A DNA stretch of 64,000 bases, taken from the NCBI RefSeq assembly GCF_000144625.1, contig NC_014376.1, forward strand, positions 1,302,001 to 1,366,000, written 5' to 3'. The notes beneath the pieces are model-generated. The model saw nothing but the letters and a program-made list of their open reading frames with translations, was not told where the DNA came from and did not search any database. Numbering within the stretch: the stretch's first letter is position 1; every line of letters starts with the position of its first letter. Below, piece by piece: positions 44,286 through 54,648 of the stretch. The translations under genes and the position numbers were made by a program. The stretch comes from [Clostridium] saccharolyticum WM1. GTDB taxonomy: Bacteria; Bacillota; Clostridia; Lachnospirales; Lachnospiraceae.

Positions 44286-45578
44286 ATGAGCGTTTATCTG
44301 ATCAGCTATGGGGCATCTTATTTATTTGCAAGAGCAGGATTTTACTGGCTGTCCGGTATTATTTTAATGCTGGCAGCTCTTTTCCTGTACTGGCGGGATT
44401 ACCGTAGAACCGAGAATATCATTCATTTAAGAGGCTTGTTCTCCCTGTTCTGGGTAGGAGGGGAAGGCATCGCCTGTTTAAAGCTTTCAGAGCTTTCCTT
44501 TGACTGGAATATTATAACATGGCTCTGTTTTCTGGTGGCATTCCTGGGATTTTGGGTTACCTTTGAATTTTTTGCAAAGCTCCAGGGAGAATCAGGGGGG
44601 CAGCGCTCCAGCTGGTTCAGCTTTAAGGGTTATGAAAGGCCTCTTTTTCTGTCCATGGTCTTTGTCACCCTTGTATCCCTTACCGGTTTTATGGTTGAGG
44701 CGGTTGTGTTGGGGTTCATTCCCTTCTTTGTGAAAGGAGTGCCCCATGCTTATTCCACGTTCCACATAACGGGAATTCACTATTTTACCGTATCCTGTGT
44801 GTTGGTGCCTTCCCTTTCGGTCTTATATTTTTGCATAGAGCAGGGGAGAAACGGCTTAAGGTTGGTTCTGGCCGTGCTCATGGACGTCGTCGCATGCCTG
44901 ATCCCTGTTTTGTGTGTGTCCCGCTTCCAGCTCATTCTGGCTGTGGGATTAGCAGTTCTCACCTACATTGCAATGGAACACAGGCTGAAAATTGCATACG
45001 GGGTGGGCCTGGCAATCGGAATGATCCCTATTTATGTGATCCTCACCATTGCCAGAGGCCATGATGTGTCCTATTTAAACGGCATTTTCCAGATGAAAAA
45101 CAGCCAGATGCCCATATTCATTACCCAGCCTTATATGTACATCGCTAACAATTACGATAATTTTAATTGTCTGGTTGAGTGGCTTCCATCCCATACCTTT
45201 GGCCTTCGGATGCTCTTCCCGCTATGGGCGCTTACAGGACTGAAGTTCCTGGTTCCGGCTCTTGTGGATTTTCCCACTTATGTGACAAAAGAGGAACTGA
45301 CCACTGTCACCCTGTTTTATGATTCTTTTTATGATTTTGGGATTGTAGGTGTACTGCTCTTTGGCTGCATTCTGGGCGGGACCGGTTTTTTTCTCATGCG
45401 TATGGCAAAGCGTACCCGCAATCCCATTGGCTATCTGTTCTATGCCCAGTTTGCTATGTACATGATCCTTTCTTTTTTCACCACCTGGTTCAGCAATCCA
45501 TCTACCTGGTTCTATTTTGGCATGACCGGGATTTTGTTCGCCTTTTGTTCGTGGAAGAATAATGGAAGACATGGATGA
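44286..45578 (+). CDS. Polytopic membrane protein, oligosaccharide-polymerase-like
   Basis: A 430-residue protein with about eleven membrane segments. The conserved-looking loop (HTFGLRMLFPLWALTGLKFL, DFPTYVTKEELTTVTLFYDS, FYDFGIVGVLLFGCILGG) is like that of Wzy-type O-antigen/oligosaccharide repeat-unit polymerases, which have a large outside loop before the last segments. No glycan cluster surrounds it, so this is a fold-level call. ATG 44286 follows AAAGGGG; upstream in-frame codons overlap the ptsI terminator. Confidence 0.6.
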   Translation: MSVYLISYGASYLFARAGFYWLSGIILMLAALFLYWRDYRRTENIIHLRGLFSLFWVGGEGIACLKLSELSFDWNIITWLCFLVAFLGFWVTFEFFAKLQGESGGQRSSWFSFKGYERPLFLSMVFVTLVSLTGFMVEAVVLGFIPFFVKGVPHAYSTFHITGIHYFTVSCVLVPSLSVLYFCIEQGRNGLRLVLAVLMDVVACLIPVLCVSRFQLILAVGLAVLTYIAMEHRLKIAYGVGLAIGMIPIYVILTIARGHDVSYLNGIFQMKNSQMPIFITQPYMYIANNYDNFNCLVEWLPSHTFGLRMLFPLWALTGLKFLVPALVDFPTYVTKEELTTVTLFYDSFYDFGIVGVLLFGCILGGTGFFLMRMAKRTRNPIGYLFYAQFAMYMILSFFTTWFSNPSTWFYFGMTGILFAFCSWKNNGRHG

Positions 45579-45634
45579 GTTTATACACTTATCCTGAAAG
45601 AACTGTCAGGATAAACGAATGGATGTTCCATTGC

Positions 45635-45693
45635 AATAAAATAAGCAGCAGGCATAAGGATAACCCCTTAAAATGCCTGCTGCTTATTTTATT
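45635..45693 (+). terminator. Terminator after the polymerase-like gene
   Basis: AATAAAATAAGCAGCAGGCA (45635-45654) plus T pairs with its full complement ending at 45693, a stem of about 21 bp flanked by A and T runs, so it can act in both directions. Confidence 0.9.
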
Positions 45694-45698
45694 AGGGC

Positions 45699-45790
45699 TC
45701 TTTGTCAATAGTTGGGGTGGGATTCGTTTGAAATTTTATTACAACAAAAAGAATGTTGGAAGTGTGCTTTTCAAGCACACCCCAACATTC
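45699..45790. other. Hairpin-bearing stretch, possible IS-end relic
   Basis: After CTTTGTCAATAGTTGGGGTG there is a strong hairpin, GAATGTTGG-AA-GTGTGCTT-TTC-AAGCACAC-CCC-AACATTC (45751-45790), without a T tract. The look is that of the non-coding end of an insertion sequence, but no transposase remains and I cannot name the family. The rest of 45791-45884 shows nothing recognisable. Confidence 0.3.
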
Positions 45791-45884
45791 AGTATAGAAC
45801 CTTTATTAGTTCTATCATATGATTGAACATATTCTTTGCAAATTTTATGAATCATGAGAAGAGGTAATGCCATTCTATGAATGA

Positions 45885-46640
45885 TCAGGAAATATAATCG
45901 GTATACTCTTCATAAATCAGGTGCAAAAGCAGGTGTAACGTTAGAAAAGAAGATGTATTAAGGTTTCTGTCTTTGCTAATGCTTGAGGATTGATAATAAA
46001 AATTATATTTTACAAGTGATGCCAGCTCATTATTACTTAAATTAGTAATGGAAACTGTAGGGATTTCCTTAAGCATTAAATTAAGAATCACCTCTTTTGT
46101 AAATTTTAAATTACCGGACAGGGAAGCAATAAATAAGAGGTCATTCTTTTTCATAGTATCCATGGCAATATTCAATTCAGTGGAAGCAGGGATCACAATC
46201 AGATTCTTTTTTACGTTCATTAAGCATCTGGCAAATTCGCTGAGAATTAACCGCTGGCCGTGACCAGTTCCGTAAGCGTATATAACATCTGCCTCTTTCA
46301 TCATATTAAATATTACGTTTTTTACCGTATTTTGTTCAAAGAGCTTGATTGTCTGCTGGATATCATTATTTAACTCGCTGACGAGCTCTCTTTTAATACT
46401 GATATTTTTTTCATTTGTTTTTTCCTGCCGCAAATAATATTTAAATTCGCTGTAACCGGAGAATCCCAGTTTTTTAGCAGTACGAAGAATTGATGCTGTG
46501 GAAACACTGCATTTTTCCGATAATTCCGAAATACTGAAATTTAAACATAAGGGTATATGTTCTTTTACATACTGAAGAATATAAAAATCGTTGTTATTTA
46601 ACTTATCATAATTTTCGTTAATAAGGGCATCCAGATTCAT
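45885..46640 (-). CDS. MurR/RpiR-family transcriptional regulator
   Basis: A 251-residue regulator with an N-terminal HTH of the RpiR type (about 1-75; FSISELSEKCSVSTASILRT) and a SIS domain (about 110-230; VIYAYGTGHGQRLILSEFAR, LLFIASLSGNLKFTKEVILN). ATG at 46638-46640 is chosen because AAGAGG lies eight bases upstream; ATGs 18-21 bases further up have no ribosome site. It is divergent from the GH4/PTS pair and is the likely regulator of it, sensing a phosphorylated beta-glucoside. Confidence 0.88.
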   Translation of the reverse strand: MNLDALINENYDKLNNNDFYILQYVKEHIPLCLNFSISELSEKCSVSTASILRTAKKLGFSGYSEFKYYLRQEKTNEKNISIKRELVSELNNDIQQTIKLFEQNTVKNVIFNMMKEADVIYAYGTGHGQRLILSEFARCLMNVKKNLIVIPASTELNIAMDTMKKNDLLFIASLSGNLKFTKEVILNLMLKEIPTVSITNLSNNELASLVKYNFYYQSSSISKDRNLNTSSFLTLHLLLHLIYEEYTDYIS

Positions 46641-46909
46641 AAAAACGCCTCTTTTCATCATTTATTTTCAGTATAGCAAAGAAAGAATTTCATTACAAGT
46701 AGAAGATAAAACATGGCCTGTCATAAATTTCAGATTATGACAATTTTAACTTTTGCAGACATATCTGACTGATTGCACAAAAACTATTTTAATTTTAATA
46801 TTTTTTTGTATAATATTGTCATAACAGCTGTTTAGAAAATCCGGAATCCGGAATCCGTAAAAAAGGAAAGGTGGAAAAAACATTTCACCAGTGTCTGCTT
46901 GAACAATAA

Positions 46910-48265
<1,356 letters not shown>

Positions 48266-48285
48266 CAATGTGAGGAGGAAATGTA

Positions 48286-50328
48286 GTGAAAATTTTTATA
48301 CAAAAGTTGGGGAAATCATTGATGGCGCCGCTGTCCATCATTGTAGCAGCCGGGCTGCTTCTTGGAATAGCATCCACGTTAAAAAATCCGTTGATATTTG
48401 GAAATACTCTTTCCGGTATTCCCGCAATATCCGGCTTTATAGGGCTTGTAAATTCTTTGGTTGGCCAGATGTTCGGCCTGCTTCCAATCTTGTTCTGCAT
48501 ATCAGTGGCCATTGGCATGGCAAGAGATGATAAAGAAATTTCAGCTTTTTCGGCAATTATAGGATTTGTATTGTTCCACGTAACAATCCAGTATTTTCTT
48601 TCTTTGAAAGGAATAACAGGAGAGACAGTCAGCGTTGATTATCTGACTGCAAATGGGTCCACTCAGGAAGCTGCTGTAAAGGTAAATTCCATGTATGAGA
48701 CTACCTTTGGCATATTCACTTACCGTATGAGCGTTTTCGGAGGTATTATTACAGGAATATGGACAGCAGCGATCCACAACCGCTTTCACCGGACCCAGCT
48801 TCCGACGGCCCTTAGTTTCTTCAGCGGCAAACGGTTTGTGCCTATTATGATTACGGTAACCATTCCAATATTGTCGGTTGTTATGTTTATTGTATGGCCG
48901 CTGTTTAGTACCTGCATCAATGCAATGGGATCTGTTATTCAGGGTTCAGGGGCATTTGGAACCTTTATTTACGGCTTTTTGGAGCGTTTGCTGATTCCTA
49001 CCGGACTTCATCATATTTTAAATCAGCTGGTGCGTTTTACACCCATTGGCGGAACTGCTGTCATTGACGGTGAACAGGTTTCCGGAGCTCTGACAATTTT
49101 TAATACATTATTGATGAATCCCGATCCTGATCTTGGCACCATGCGTCAAGCCACAAGATTCCTGACTCAGGGAACCCATCCCTTTATGGTATTTGGCCTG
49201 CCTGCTGCCTGTTATGCCATGTATAAGACTGCTTTGCCTAAAAATAAAGATAAGGTAAAAGGTGTTTTATTTGCTGCTGCCTTAACCAGCTTTTTAACCG
49301 GCATAACAGAACCTATTGAGTTCTCCTTTATTTTTATCTCCCCAATCCTGTTTATCTTTCATGCTTTTATGGCAGGATTATCTTTTCTGATTAATACCTT
49401 GCTGGGAGTGATGATCGGCAATGCCGGAGGCGGCCTGATCGATCTTACAATTTTCGGCATTTTAAGGGGAACAGAAACGAAATGGTATCTAAATGTTTTG
49501 GTTGGCATTGTTTATGCAATTATATATTATCATGTGTTTAAGTTTGCCATATTAAAATTCAACATAAAAACCCCGGGACGGGAAGATGAGAACGAGTTGG
49601 AAGAAGCTGAAGAAATTATAGCGGGAGAACTTGGCAATGCGGTTATGGAAGCATTAGGGGGAAAGAACAATATTAAAGAGATTGATAATTGCATCAGCCG
49701 GCTGAGGCTTGTACTGAATAATACAAAGCTTGCAGATGAAAAAAAGCTGAAAGCCACCGGTTCCCTGGGCGTAATTAAGATTGACGAGCATAATATCCAG
49801 GTGGTCTATGGCACAAAAGTGGAAAAAGTGGCTTTTGAACTAAAAAAGAGTTATCGGTCAGGGACAACAGAAAGTCAGGGAAGAGAGGAGTTTTTGTCTC
49901 CCATGACAGGAAAGTTGATTGCAATGGAAGATGTTCCTGACCCGGCATTTTCTTCAAAAGCCATGGGAGACGGATTTGCCGTTGAGATGAAGGAGGGAAT
50001 CGTTGCAGCACCGGTTTCAGGAGAACTGGTTTCCGTATTCCCCACAGGACATGCATATGGAATCCGTACAAATTACGGTATGGAGGTTTTGATTCATATT
50101 GGAATCGATACGGTGGAATTACAGGGAAAAGGATTTGATATACGTGTGAAACAGGGGGATCATGTGAAACAAGGAGATATTTTGGCTTGTGTGGATCTTG
50201 AGTATGTAAAAAAGCAGGGAAAGGCAATGATATCGCCTGTTGTATTTACCACCGGAGAAAACGTGAATGTGAAAAAGACAGGAAAACAAATTAAATTACT
50301 GGAAAACGATTTTATCGATATTTTATAA
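48286..50328 (+). CDS. PTS glucose/beta-glucoside-family permease, EIICBA
   Basis: A 680-residue transporter with the order EIIC (about 1-430), EIIB (about 445-520; phosphocysteine in EIDNCISRLRLVLNN, C469) and EIIA (about 530-680; VLIHIGIDTVELQGKGF, H604). The order differs from the B-C-A permease at 1775. The start is GTG 48286 with GAGGAGG six bases upstream; the nearby ATG 48281 is followed at once by a stop. It lies 20 bases after the GH4 gene, whose substrate it provides. Confidence 0.93.
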   Translation: MKIFIQKLGKSLMAPLSIIVAAGLLLGIASTLKNPLIFGNTLSGIPAISGFIGLVNSLVGQMFGLLPILFCISVAIGMARDDKEISAFSAIIGFVLFHVTIQYFLSLKGITGETVSVDYLTANGSTQEAAVKVNSMYETTFGIFTYRMSVFGGIITGIWTAAIHNRFHRTQLPTALSFFSGKRFVPIMITVTIPILSVVMFIVWPLFSTCINAMGSVIQGSGAFGTFIYGFLERLLIPTGLHHILNQLVRFTPIGGTAVIDGEQVSGALTIFNTLLMNPDPDLGTMRQATRFLTQGTHPFMVFGLPAACYAMYKTALPKNKDKVKGVLFAAALTSFLTGITEPIEFSFIFISPILFIFHAFMAGLSFLINTLLGVMIGNAGGGLIDLTIFGILRGTETKWYLNVLVGIVYAIIYYHVFKFAILKFNIKTPGREDENELEEAEEIIAGELGNAVMEALGGKNNIKEIDNCISRLRLVLNNTKLADEKKLKATGSLGVIKIDEHNIQVVYGTKVEKVAFELKKSYRSGTTESQGREEFLSPMTGKLIAMEDVPDPAFSSKAMGDGFAVEMKEGIVAAPVSGELVSVFPTGHAYGIRTNYGMEVLIHIGIDTVELQGKGFDIRVKQGDHVKQGDILACVDLEYVKKQGKAMISPVVFTTGENVNVKKTGKQIKLLENDFIDIL

Positions 50329-50344
50329 AATGAGGGGATTAAAG

Positions 50345-50372
50345 AACGCAGGGCCAGGAAAGGCCCTGCGTT
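50345..50372. terminator. Terminator between convergent genes
   Basis: AACGCAGGGCC (50345-50355) pairs with GGCCCTGCGTT (50362-50372). The T-rich side is better for the minus strand, where it would end the DUF4349 gene; on the plus strand it would end the PTS gene. Confidence 0.65.
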
Positions 50373-50403
50373 GCTGCATGTTTGGGATTGTGGAGAAAAC
50401 AGT

Positions 50404-51366
50404 TCAGGAAGAGGTTATGTCCTCCTTTTCTTTTTGAGGCTGCAAAGGGACAGGGACTTTTTTCTTTTTGTTCTTTCGGGAGATGAAAATAATGATTCCT
50501 GCTATCAGCACAATGGGAAACCAAAAAGGAATGGTTACAATCATACCGATCAAAAAGTTAGCTGTTATGGTTTTAAAAGCCTTGAAATTGTTTGAAAATC
50601 CCTTACTGATGCGGGTACCGGCAGATTCCGGAGAAGTTGGGGTAAAGGTATTAACTTCCCTGATCGATAATGAGACGGTGCTATAATCTACCTGGTTGTC
50701 GTAAAGCCTAAGCTGGGATTCCATAGATTCCAACTGGTAGCGTATTTCGGAAAGACGCTGCTGGAGGGTAATGACCGTATCTATGGATTCTGCTTTTTCA
50801 AGAAATTCCCACAGCTTTTCCTGTTCGATCTCCAGGGATTTTTTCTTACTTTCCAAATCACTGTACTGCAGTGTTACATCCTGAGTGGATTCTGATTTAT
50901 CTGTTACATTTCCGTTGGTTTCCACCGTACGAACAAAGCTGTTCATCTGGCTTACGGGAATCCGTACAGTCATATCGGCAAATCTTGGGACGGGTTTTCC
51001 GCTGCCGTCCATGCGGCTGCCGGACATATCAGACTGCTCCACATATCCCCCCAGCTGGGTGATTTTTATCTGCAGTTCCGTTACCAGGGCATCAAATTCA
51101 TCCGTCTCAACGTTCATGGATACGTTACGGATAAGCTTTCTTCCGGCCGGAAGTATTGGGCCGGTTCCTGTTTCGCTTTCAAGTGAAGCATTCCCTGAAT
51201 TTTCCTGCTGGCTGGCTGCACTTTCCTGGGTAGTTGTCTCCGCCGGCATGGCGGCTCCAAAATCTGCTTTGGTGTCCCTGGCCATTGTCATGCCTTTGCC
51301 GGAACAGGCGCTTAAGCAGAGGATCGCCAGAAGAGACGGAATGAATCCCCATTTTCTTTTTTTCAT
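50404..51366 (-). CDS. DUF4349-domain lipoprotein
   Basis: A 320-residue surface lipoprotein. The signal peptide KKRKWGFIPSLLAILCLSAC has a lipobox with lipidated C21. A Thr/Ser/Glu-rich linker follows, then the DUF4349 domain (about 95-300): RKLIRNVSMNVETDEFDALV, a coiled coil (SDLESKKKSLEIEQEKLWEF), and a C-terminal membrane helix with a basic end (FISRKNKKKKVPVPLQ). Function is unknown; such proteins are common in Firmicutes. AGGAGGGG precedes the chosen ATG. Confidence 0.85.
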   Translation of the reverse strand: MKKRKWGFIPSLLAILCLSACSGKGMTMARDTKADFGAAMPAETTTQESAASQQENSGNASLESETGTGPILPAGRKLIRNVSMNVETDEFDALVTELQIKITQLGGYVEQSDMSGSRMDGSGKPVPRFADMTVRIPVSQMNSFVRTVETNGNVTDKSESTQDVTLQYSDLESKKKSLEIEQEKLWEFLEKAESIDTVITLQQRLSEIRYQLESMESQLRLYDNQVDYSTVSLSIREVNTFTPTSPESAGTRISKGFSNNFKAFKTITANFLIGMIVTIPFWFPIVLIAGIIIFISRKNKKKKVPVPLQPQKEKEDITSS

Positions 51367-51470
51367 TGAACCCCTCCTGATATCATCATATTTCCATAGC
51401 TCTTGTGATATCCTTAGAATAGCATGATGCCTGGACCATTTCAATAAAAGAGGGGAAGCTTAAGAAAATC

Positions 51471-52322
51471 TTATACATTTCCACGATCTTTTACAGCTTC
51501 CGAAGGAGAAACGTGAAAATGTTTTTTATAGGCTCTAAAAAATGTGGAGTAGTTTTTAAAGCCGCTGCGAAAGCAAGCCTCGGTGACGGGTGTGCCTGAT
51601 TTTAATAAATCCCTTGCCATAGCAAGGCGTTTTTCGGTTATATAATCAAAAAGAGTGTAGCCGGTTTCTCCTTTAAACAGATGCATCAGATGATAACGGC
51701 TGATATAACAGGCTTCTGCAATGGTGTCTACGGTTATCTCCTCTGTTAAGTGGCTGTTTATATAGTCCATAATGATCAGAATACGCCTGTCGCCGGTAAC
51801 TGGTGGCAGGTATTGTACCCGGTTGTCCAGGGAAGCTCTGTTTAACTGGATCATGAATTCCAGAAATACCACCTGACAGTATAAGTCTCTGGCATAGCCT
51901 TCATGGGTACAGGCATATTCCAAATTGGCCAAAGTACGGTATAAATCGCTTTTTTCCATGGAATGGATCCGAAGGACATGGGAGTGAAGCTCCTTTGATT
52001 TCTGAAAGCAGGTGCTTAAATCATAGCTGTCCGACCGGTAAGCCAGCAAAAAGCCTGGAGAAAGGTAGACGATGATCCGTTCATAGGGGACTGACGAATC
52101 AATGTCAGGCTTGTGAATATCATTATGGCCCACCAGAAGGATGTCATAGGGTTTCAGTTGATAAGTACAGCCTTCGATCCGGTAGGTGACGGATCCCCTG
52201 ATGAATATAATGATCTTGTCGAAATCATGATAGTGGTATTCAAAATCCTGTTTTTTCGTATCGGTCAGATGAAACAGCCGGAAATCGCTGTTTAAATACC
52301 CCCGCTTCTGGTAGTTGTCCAT
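51471..52322 (-). CDS. AraC-family transcriptional regulator
   Basis: A 283-residue regulator with an N-terminal cupin-like sensor (about 20-130; FEYHYHDFDKIIIFIRGSVT, LLVGHNDIHKPDID) and two C-terminal AraC helix-turn-helix units (about 180-280; VDTIAEACYISRYHLMHLFK, ACFRSGFKNYSTFFRAYKKH). The ligand is unknown. AGGAGG lies eleven bases before its ATG. It is divergent from ddl with about 145 bases between and might control it. Confidence 0.9.
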   Translation of the reverse strand: MDNYQKRGYLNSDFRLFHLTDTKKQDFEYHYHDFDKIIIFIRGSVTYRIEGCTYQLKPYDILLVGHNDIHKPDIDSSVPYERIIVYLSPGFLLAYRSDSYDLSTCFQKSKELHSHVLRIHSMEKSDLYRTLANLEYACTHEGYARDLYCQVVFLEFMIQLNRASLDNRVQYLPPVTGDRRILIIMDYINSHLTEEITVDTIAEACYISRYHLMHLFKGETGYTLFDYITEKRLAMARDLLKSGTPVTEACFRSGFKNYSTFFRAYKKHFHVSPSEAVKDRGNV

Positions 52323-52466
52323 GAAATCTTAAACCTCCTGTTTGCTGCCTTATATAATACAACATAATTTGCAATAAAAAAAGCATTATATTGATTGAAA
52401 TGATAAAAAGTGCTGTATATAATTGATTATATAAAGCAAATTTGTATGGATAGAAGGAAGATGGCA

Positions 52467-53522
52467 ATGAAAATCGTAGTATTGGCGGGCGGCTTCAGCC
52501 CGGAAAGAGAAGTTTCCTTATCCTCAGGAGCTATGATCACAAACGCTCTGATCAGGACTGGGCATGAAGTTTACCTGCTGGATTCTTATTTGGGAGCAGC
52601 GGATGGAGAAGAGGTCCGTTTTAAAAGCCTTCATGACGGCACTGGCTTTTTCTGGGAAATCGGAAGAGAGGTCCCGGAGCTTGACCGCCTTTCGAAAGAA
52701 CGGAATGGGAAAGGATATATTGGAAACCGGGTAATAGAAATCTGCGGGCTGGCAGATATAGTATTTGTGGCATTGCACGGTGGTGCAGGGGAAAACGGAC
52801 AAATTCAGGCCGTTCTTGATGCCTATGGCATCTCCTATACGGGAACCGGTTATGAAGGCTGCTTAAAAGCCATGGATAAACCCATGGCAAAACTGCTGAT
52901 GAGAAATTCCGGCATACCTACCCCTGATTGGCGGCTTTACTCCAGAGGGGAGTCTTTGGAGCCATTTCCTTACCCCTGTGTGGTGAAGCCATGCGGCTGC
53001 GGATCCAGTGTGGGCATTACCATGGTGGAGGGGGAGGATCAGTGGGAAATGGCCCTTGATTCTGCTTTTTCCTATGAAGACCGGGTACTGGCTGAGGTGA
53101 AAATAACCGGGAGGGAGTTTTCAGTCGGAATCCTGGGAGAAAGAGCCCTTCCGGCCATTGAAATCATACCGAAGAAGGGGTTTTATGATTATGAAAATAA
53201 GTACCAGGCTGGCCTGACTGAGGAGATCTGCCCGGCCAGTCTTACAGAGGAACAAGAGGAGTTCATGGGTTGTATGGCTTTAAAGGTTCACCGTGTTCTG
53301 GGACTTGGATATTATTCCAGGGTTGATTTCCTTATGGAGGAGGATGGGAGCCTTTTCTGCCTGGAGGCCAATACATTGCCAGGGATGACGCCTTTCAGCC
53401 TGCTTCCCCAGAAGGCTCAAGCTGCAGGAATCTCTTATCAAGAATTGTGCGAGGAGATTGTAAGCCACGGGATACACCCTGCAGGCGTACCTTTGTACCC
53501 GGCAAAGCGGGAACACTCTTAA
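52467..53522 (+). CDS. ddl: D-alanine-D-alanine ligase
   Basis: A 351-residue ATP-grasp ligase that makes D-Ala-D-Ala for the cell wall. Motifs: VLAGGFSPEREVSLSSGAMI, ALHGGAGENGQIQAVLDAYG, the omega-loop YDYENKYQ with the Tyr and Lys of D-Ala-D-Ala ligases, RVDFLMEEDGSLFCLEANTL with metal ligands, and PGMTPFSLLPQKAQAAG. ATG 52467 has AAGGA eight bases upstream. It lies 37 bases before the DapF-like gene. Nothing points to a vancomycin-type D-Ala-D-Lac or D-Ser ligase. Confidence 0.87.
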   Translation: MKIVVLAGGFSPEREVSLSSGAMITNALIRTGHEVYLLDSYLGAADGEEVRFKSLHDGTGFFWEIGREVPELDRLSKERNGKGYIGNRVIEICGLADIVFVALHGGAGENGQIQAVLDAYGISYTGTGYEGCLKAMDKPMAKLLMRNSGIPTPDWRLYSRGESLEPFPYPCVVKPCGCGSSVGITMVEGEDQWEMALDSAFSYEDRVLAEVKITGREFSVGILGERALPAIEIIPKKGFYDYENKYQAGLTEEICPASLTEEQEEFMGCMALKVHRVLGLGYYSRVDFLMEEDGSLFCLEANTLPGMTPFSLLPQKAQAAGISYQELCEEIVSHGIHPAGVPLYPAKREHS

Positions 53523-53559
53523 AAAGATAACGGACAGGAATTAGGAAAGGAGTTTTATC

Positions 53560-54420
53560 ATGAATATTACCTTGGAAAAATATCACGGGCTGGGGAATGA
53601 TTATCTGATCTTTGACCCGAATAAAAATGAATTGAAGCTGACAGAGGAAAGCATCCGTCTGATCTGCAACCGGAATTTCGGAGTGGGGTCCGACGGGCTT
53701 TTGGTAGGCCCTGTCCTGGGGCAGGATAAGCTGGAGGTGAAAATTTTAAATCCCGATGGGAGTGAAGCAGAGTTAAGCGGCAACGGCGTACGAATCTTTG
53801 GAAAATACTTAAAGGATGCCGGATATGTTCAGAAGAACCGCTTTATTGTCAATACATTAAGCGGACAGCAGACCATTCAGTATCTAAATGAAGATGGGAC
53901 CAGGATAAAGGTTTCCATGGGAAAGCTGAGCTTTTACAGCGATGAAATTCCTGTCACAGGTCCAAGGCGAGAGGTGCTTAACGAAACCATGATGTTTGGA
54001 AGCATCCCATACCGGGTCACCTGTGTGTCCATTGGGAATCCTCATTGCGTTATCTGGCTAAATGATATATCAAAGGATCTGGCCTGCCGGATCGGGAAGC
54101 ATTCGGAAACGGCCGATTATTTCCCGGAAAAGATCAATACGGAGCTTTTAAAGGTTTTGGACAGGACCAATATTGAAATTGAGATTTATGAGCGGGGCGC
54201 CGGATATACCCTGGCATCAGGAACCAGCGGTTGTGCGGCCGCAGGCGCGGCCTACCGCATGGGACTTACAGATCCTAAGATGTATGTTCACATGCCCGGA
54301 GGCGTGCTTGAGGTGGAGATCGAAAAAGATGGCAGTGTGCTGATGACAGGGGAAGTGGGCTATGTAGGCCGGTTTACCCTCTCCCATGAAATGACGGAGC
54401 AGCTACGGGCATTGGAATAA
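53560..54420 (+). CDS. DapF-like epimerase with both catalytic cysteines replaced by serine
   Basis: A 286-residue protein with the full length and pattern of diaminopimelate epimerase (start YHGLGNDYLIFDPN, GVGSDGLLVGP, SIGNPHCVIWL, IYERGAGYTLA). True DapF uses two cysteines, in CGNG and (A)CGTG/CGSG. Here these read ELSGNGVRIF (S73, codon AGC) and TLASGTSGCAAAG (S220, codon TCA), so the usual two-base racemisation chemistry should fail or be much changed. AAAGGAG precedes the ATG and ddl is just upstream. It may act on another substrate, work as an isomerase like PhzF, or be a non-catalytic relative. Confidence 0.85.
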   Translation: MNITLEKYHGLGNDYLIFDPNKNELKLTEESIRLICNRNFGVGSDGLLVGPVLGQDKLEVKILNPDGSEAELSGNGVRIFGKYLKDAGYVQKNRFIVNTLSGQQTIQYLNEDGTRIKVSMGKLSFYSDEIPVTGPRREVLNETMMFGSIPYRVTCVSIGNPHCVIWLNDISKDLACRIGKHSETADYFPEKINTELLKVLDRTNIEIEIYERGAGYTLASGTSGCAAAGAAYRMGLTDPKMYVHMPGGVLEVEIEKDGSVLMTGEVGYVGRFTLSHEMTEQLRALE

Positions 54421-54436
54421 TCAGATAAAATAAAAT

Positions 54437-54530
54437 GGAAAAAGGGCACGGCAGTCAGCGTTTAGCCAGAACAGGGAAAAGAATCCTGTCTGGGAATAAC
54501 GGATGATTGAAGTGCCTTTTGCATTTTCCC
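54437..54530 (+). terminator. Branched terminator-like structure after the DapF-like gene
   Basis: An outer stem pairs GGAAAAAGGGCAC (54437-54449) with GTGCCTTTT plus TTTTCC (54512-54529). Inside is CAGAACAGG-N8-CCTGTCTG. The outer loop is long, so the structure is less certain than the sequence match. Confidence 0.5.
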
Positions 54531-54648
54531 TGACGTTCCGTTTCGCGCCTGAGCCTGAACTTGTTGACGGAATCAGAGTTTTCATACTATAATATTACAA
54601 TAATTTATATGGTGCGTAGATAGTGTAATGCAGGAGAGGCGGGAGTGT

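Noticed and set aside
51471..53522. AraC regulator plus ligase as a vancomycin-resistance-type cluster
   Set aside because: The ligase has the D-Ala-D-Ala omega-loop, and there is no VanH, VanX or VanRS-like gene nearby.
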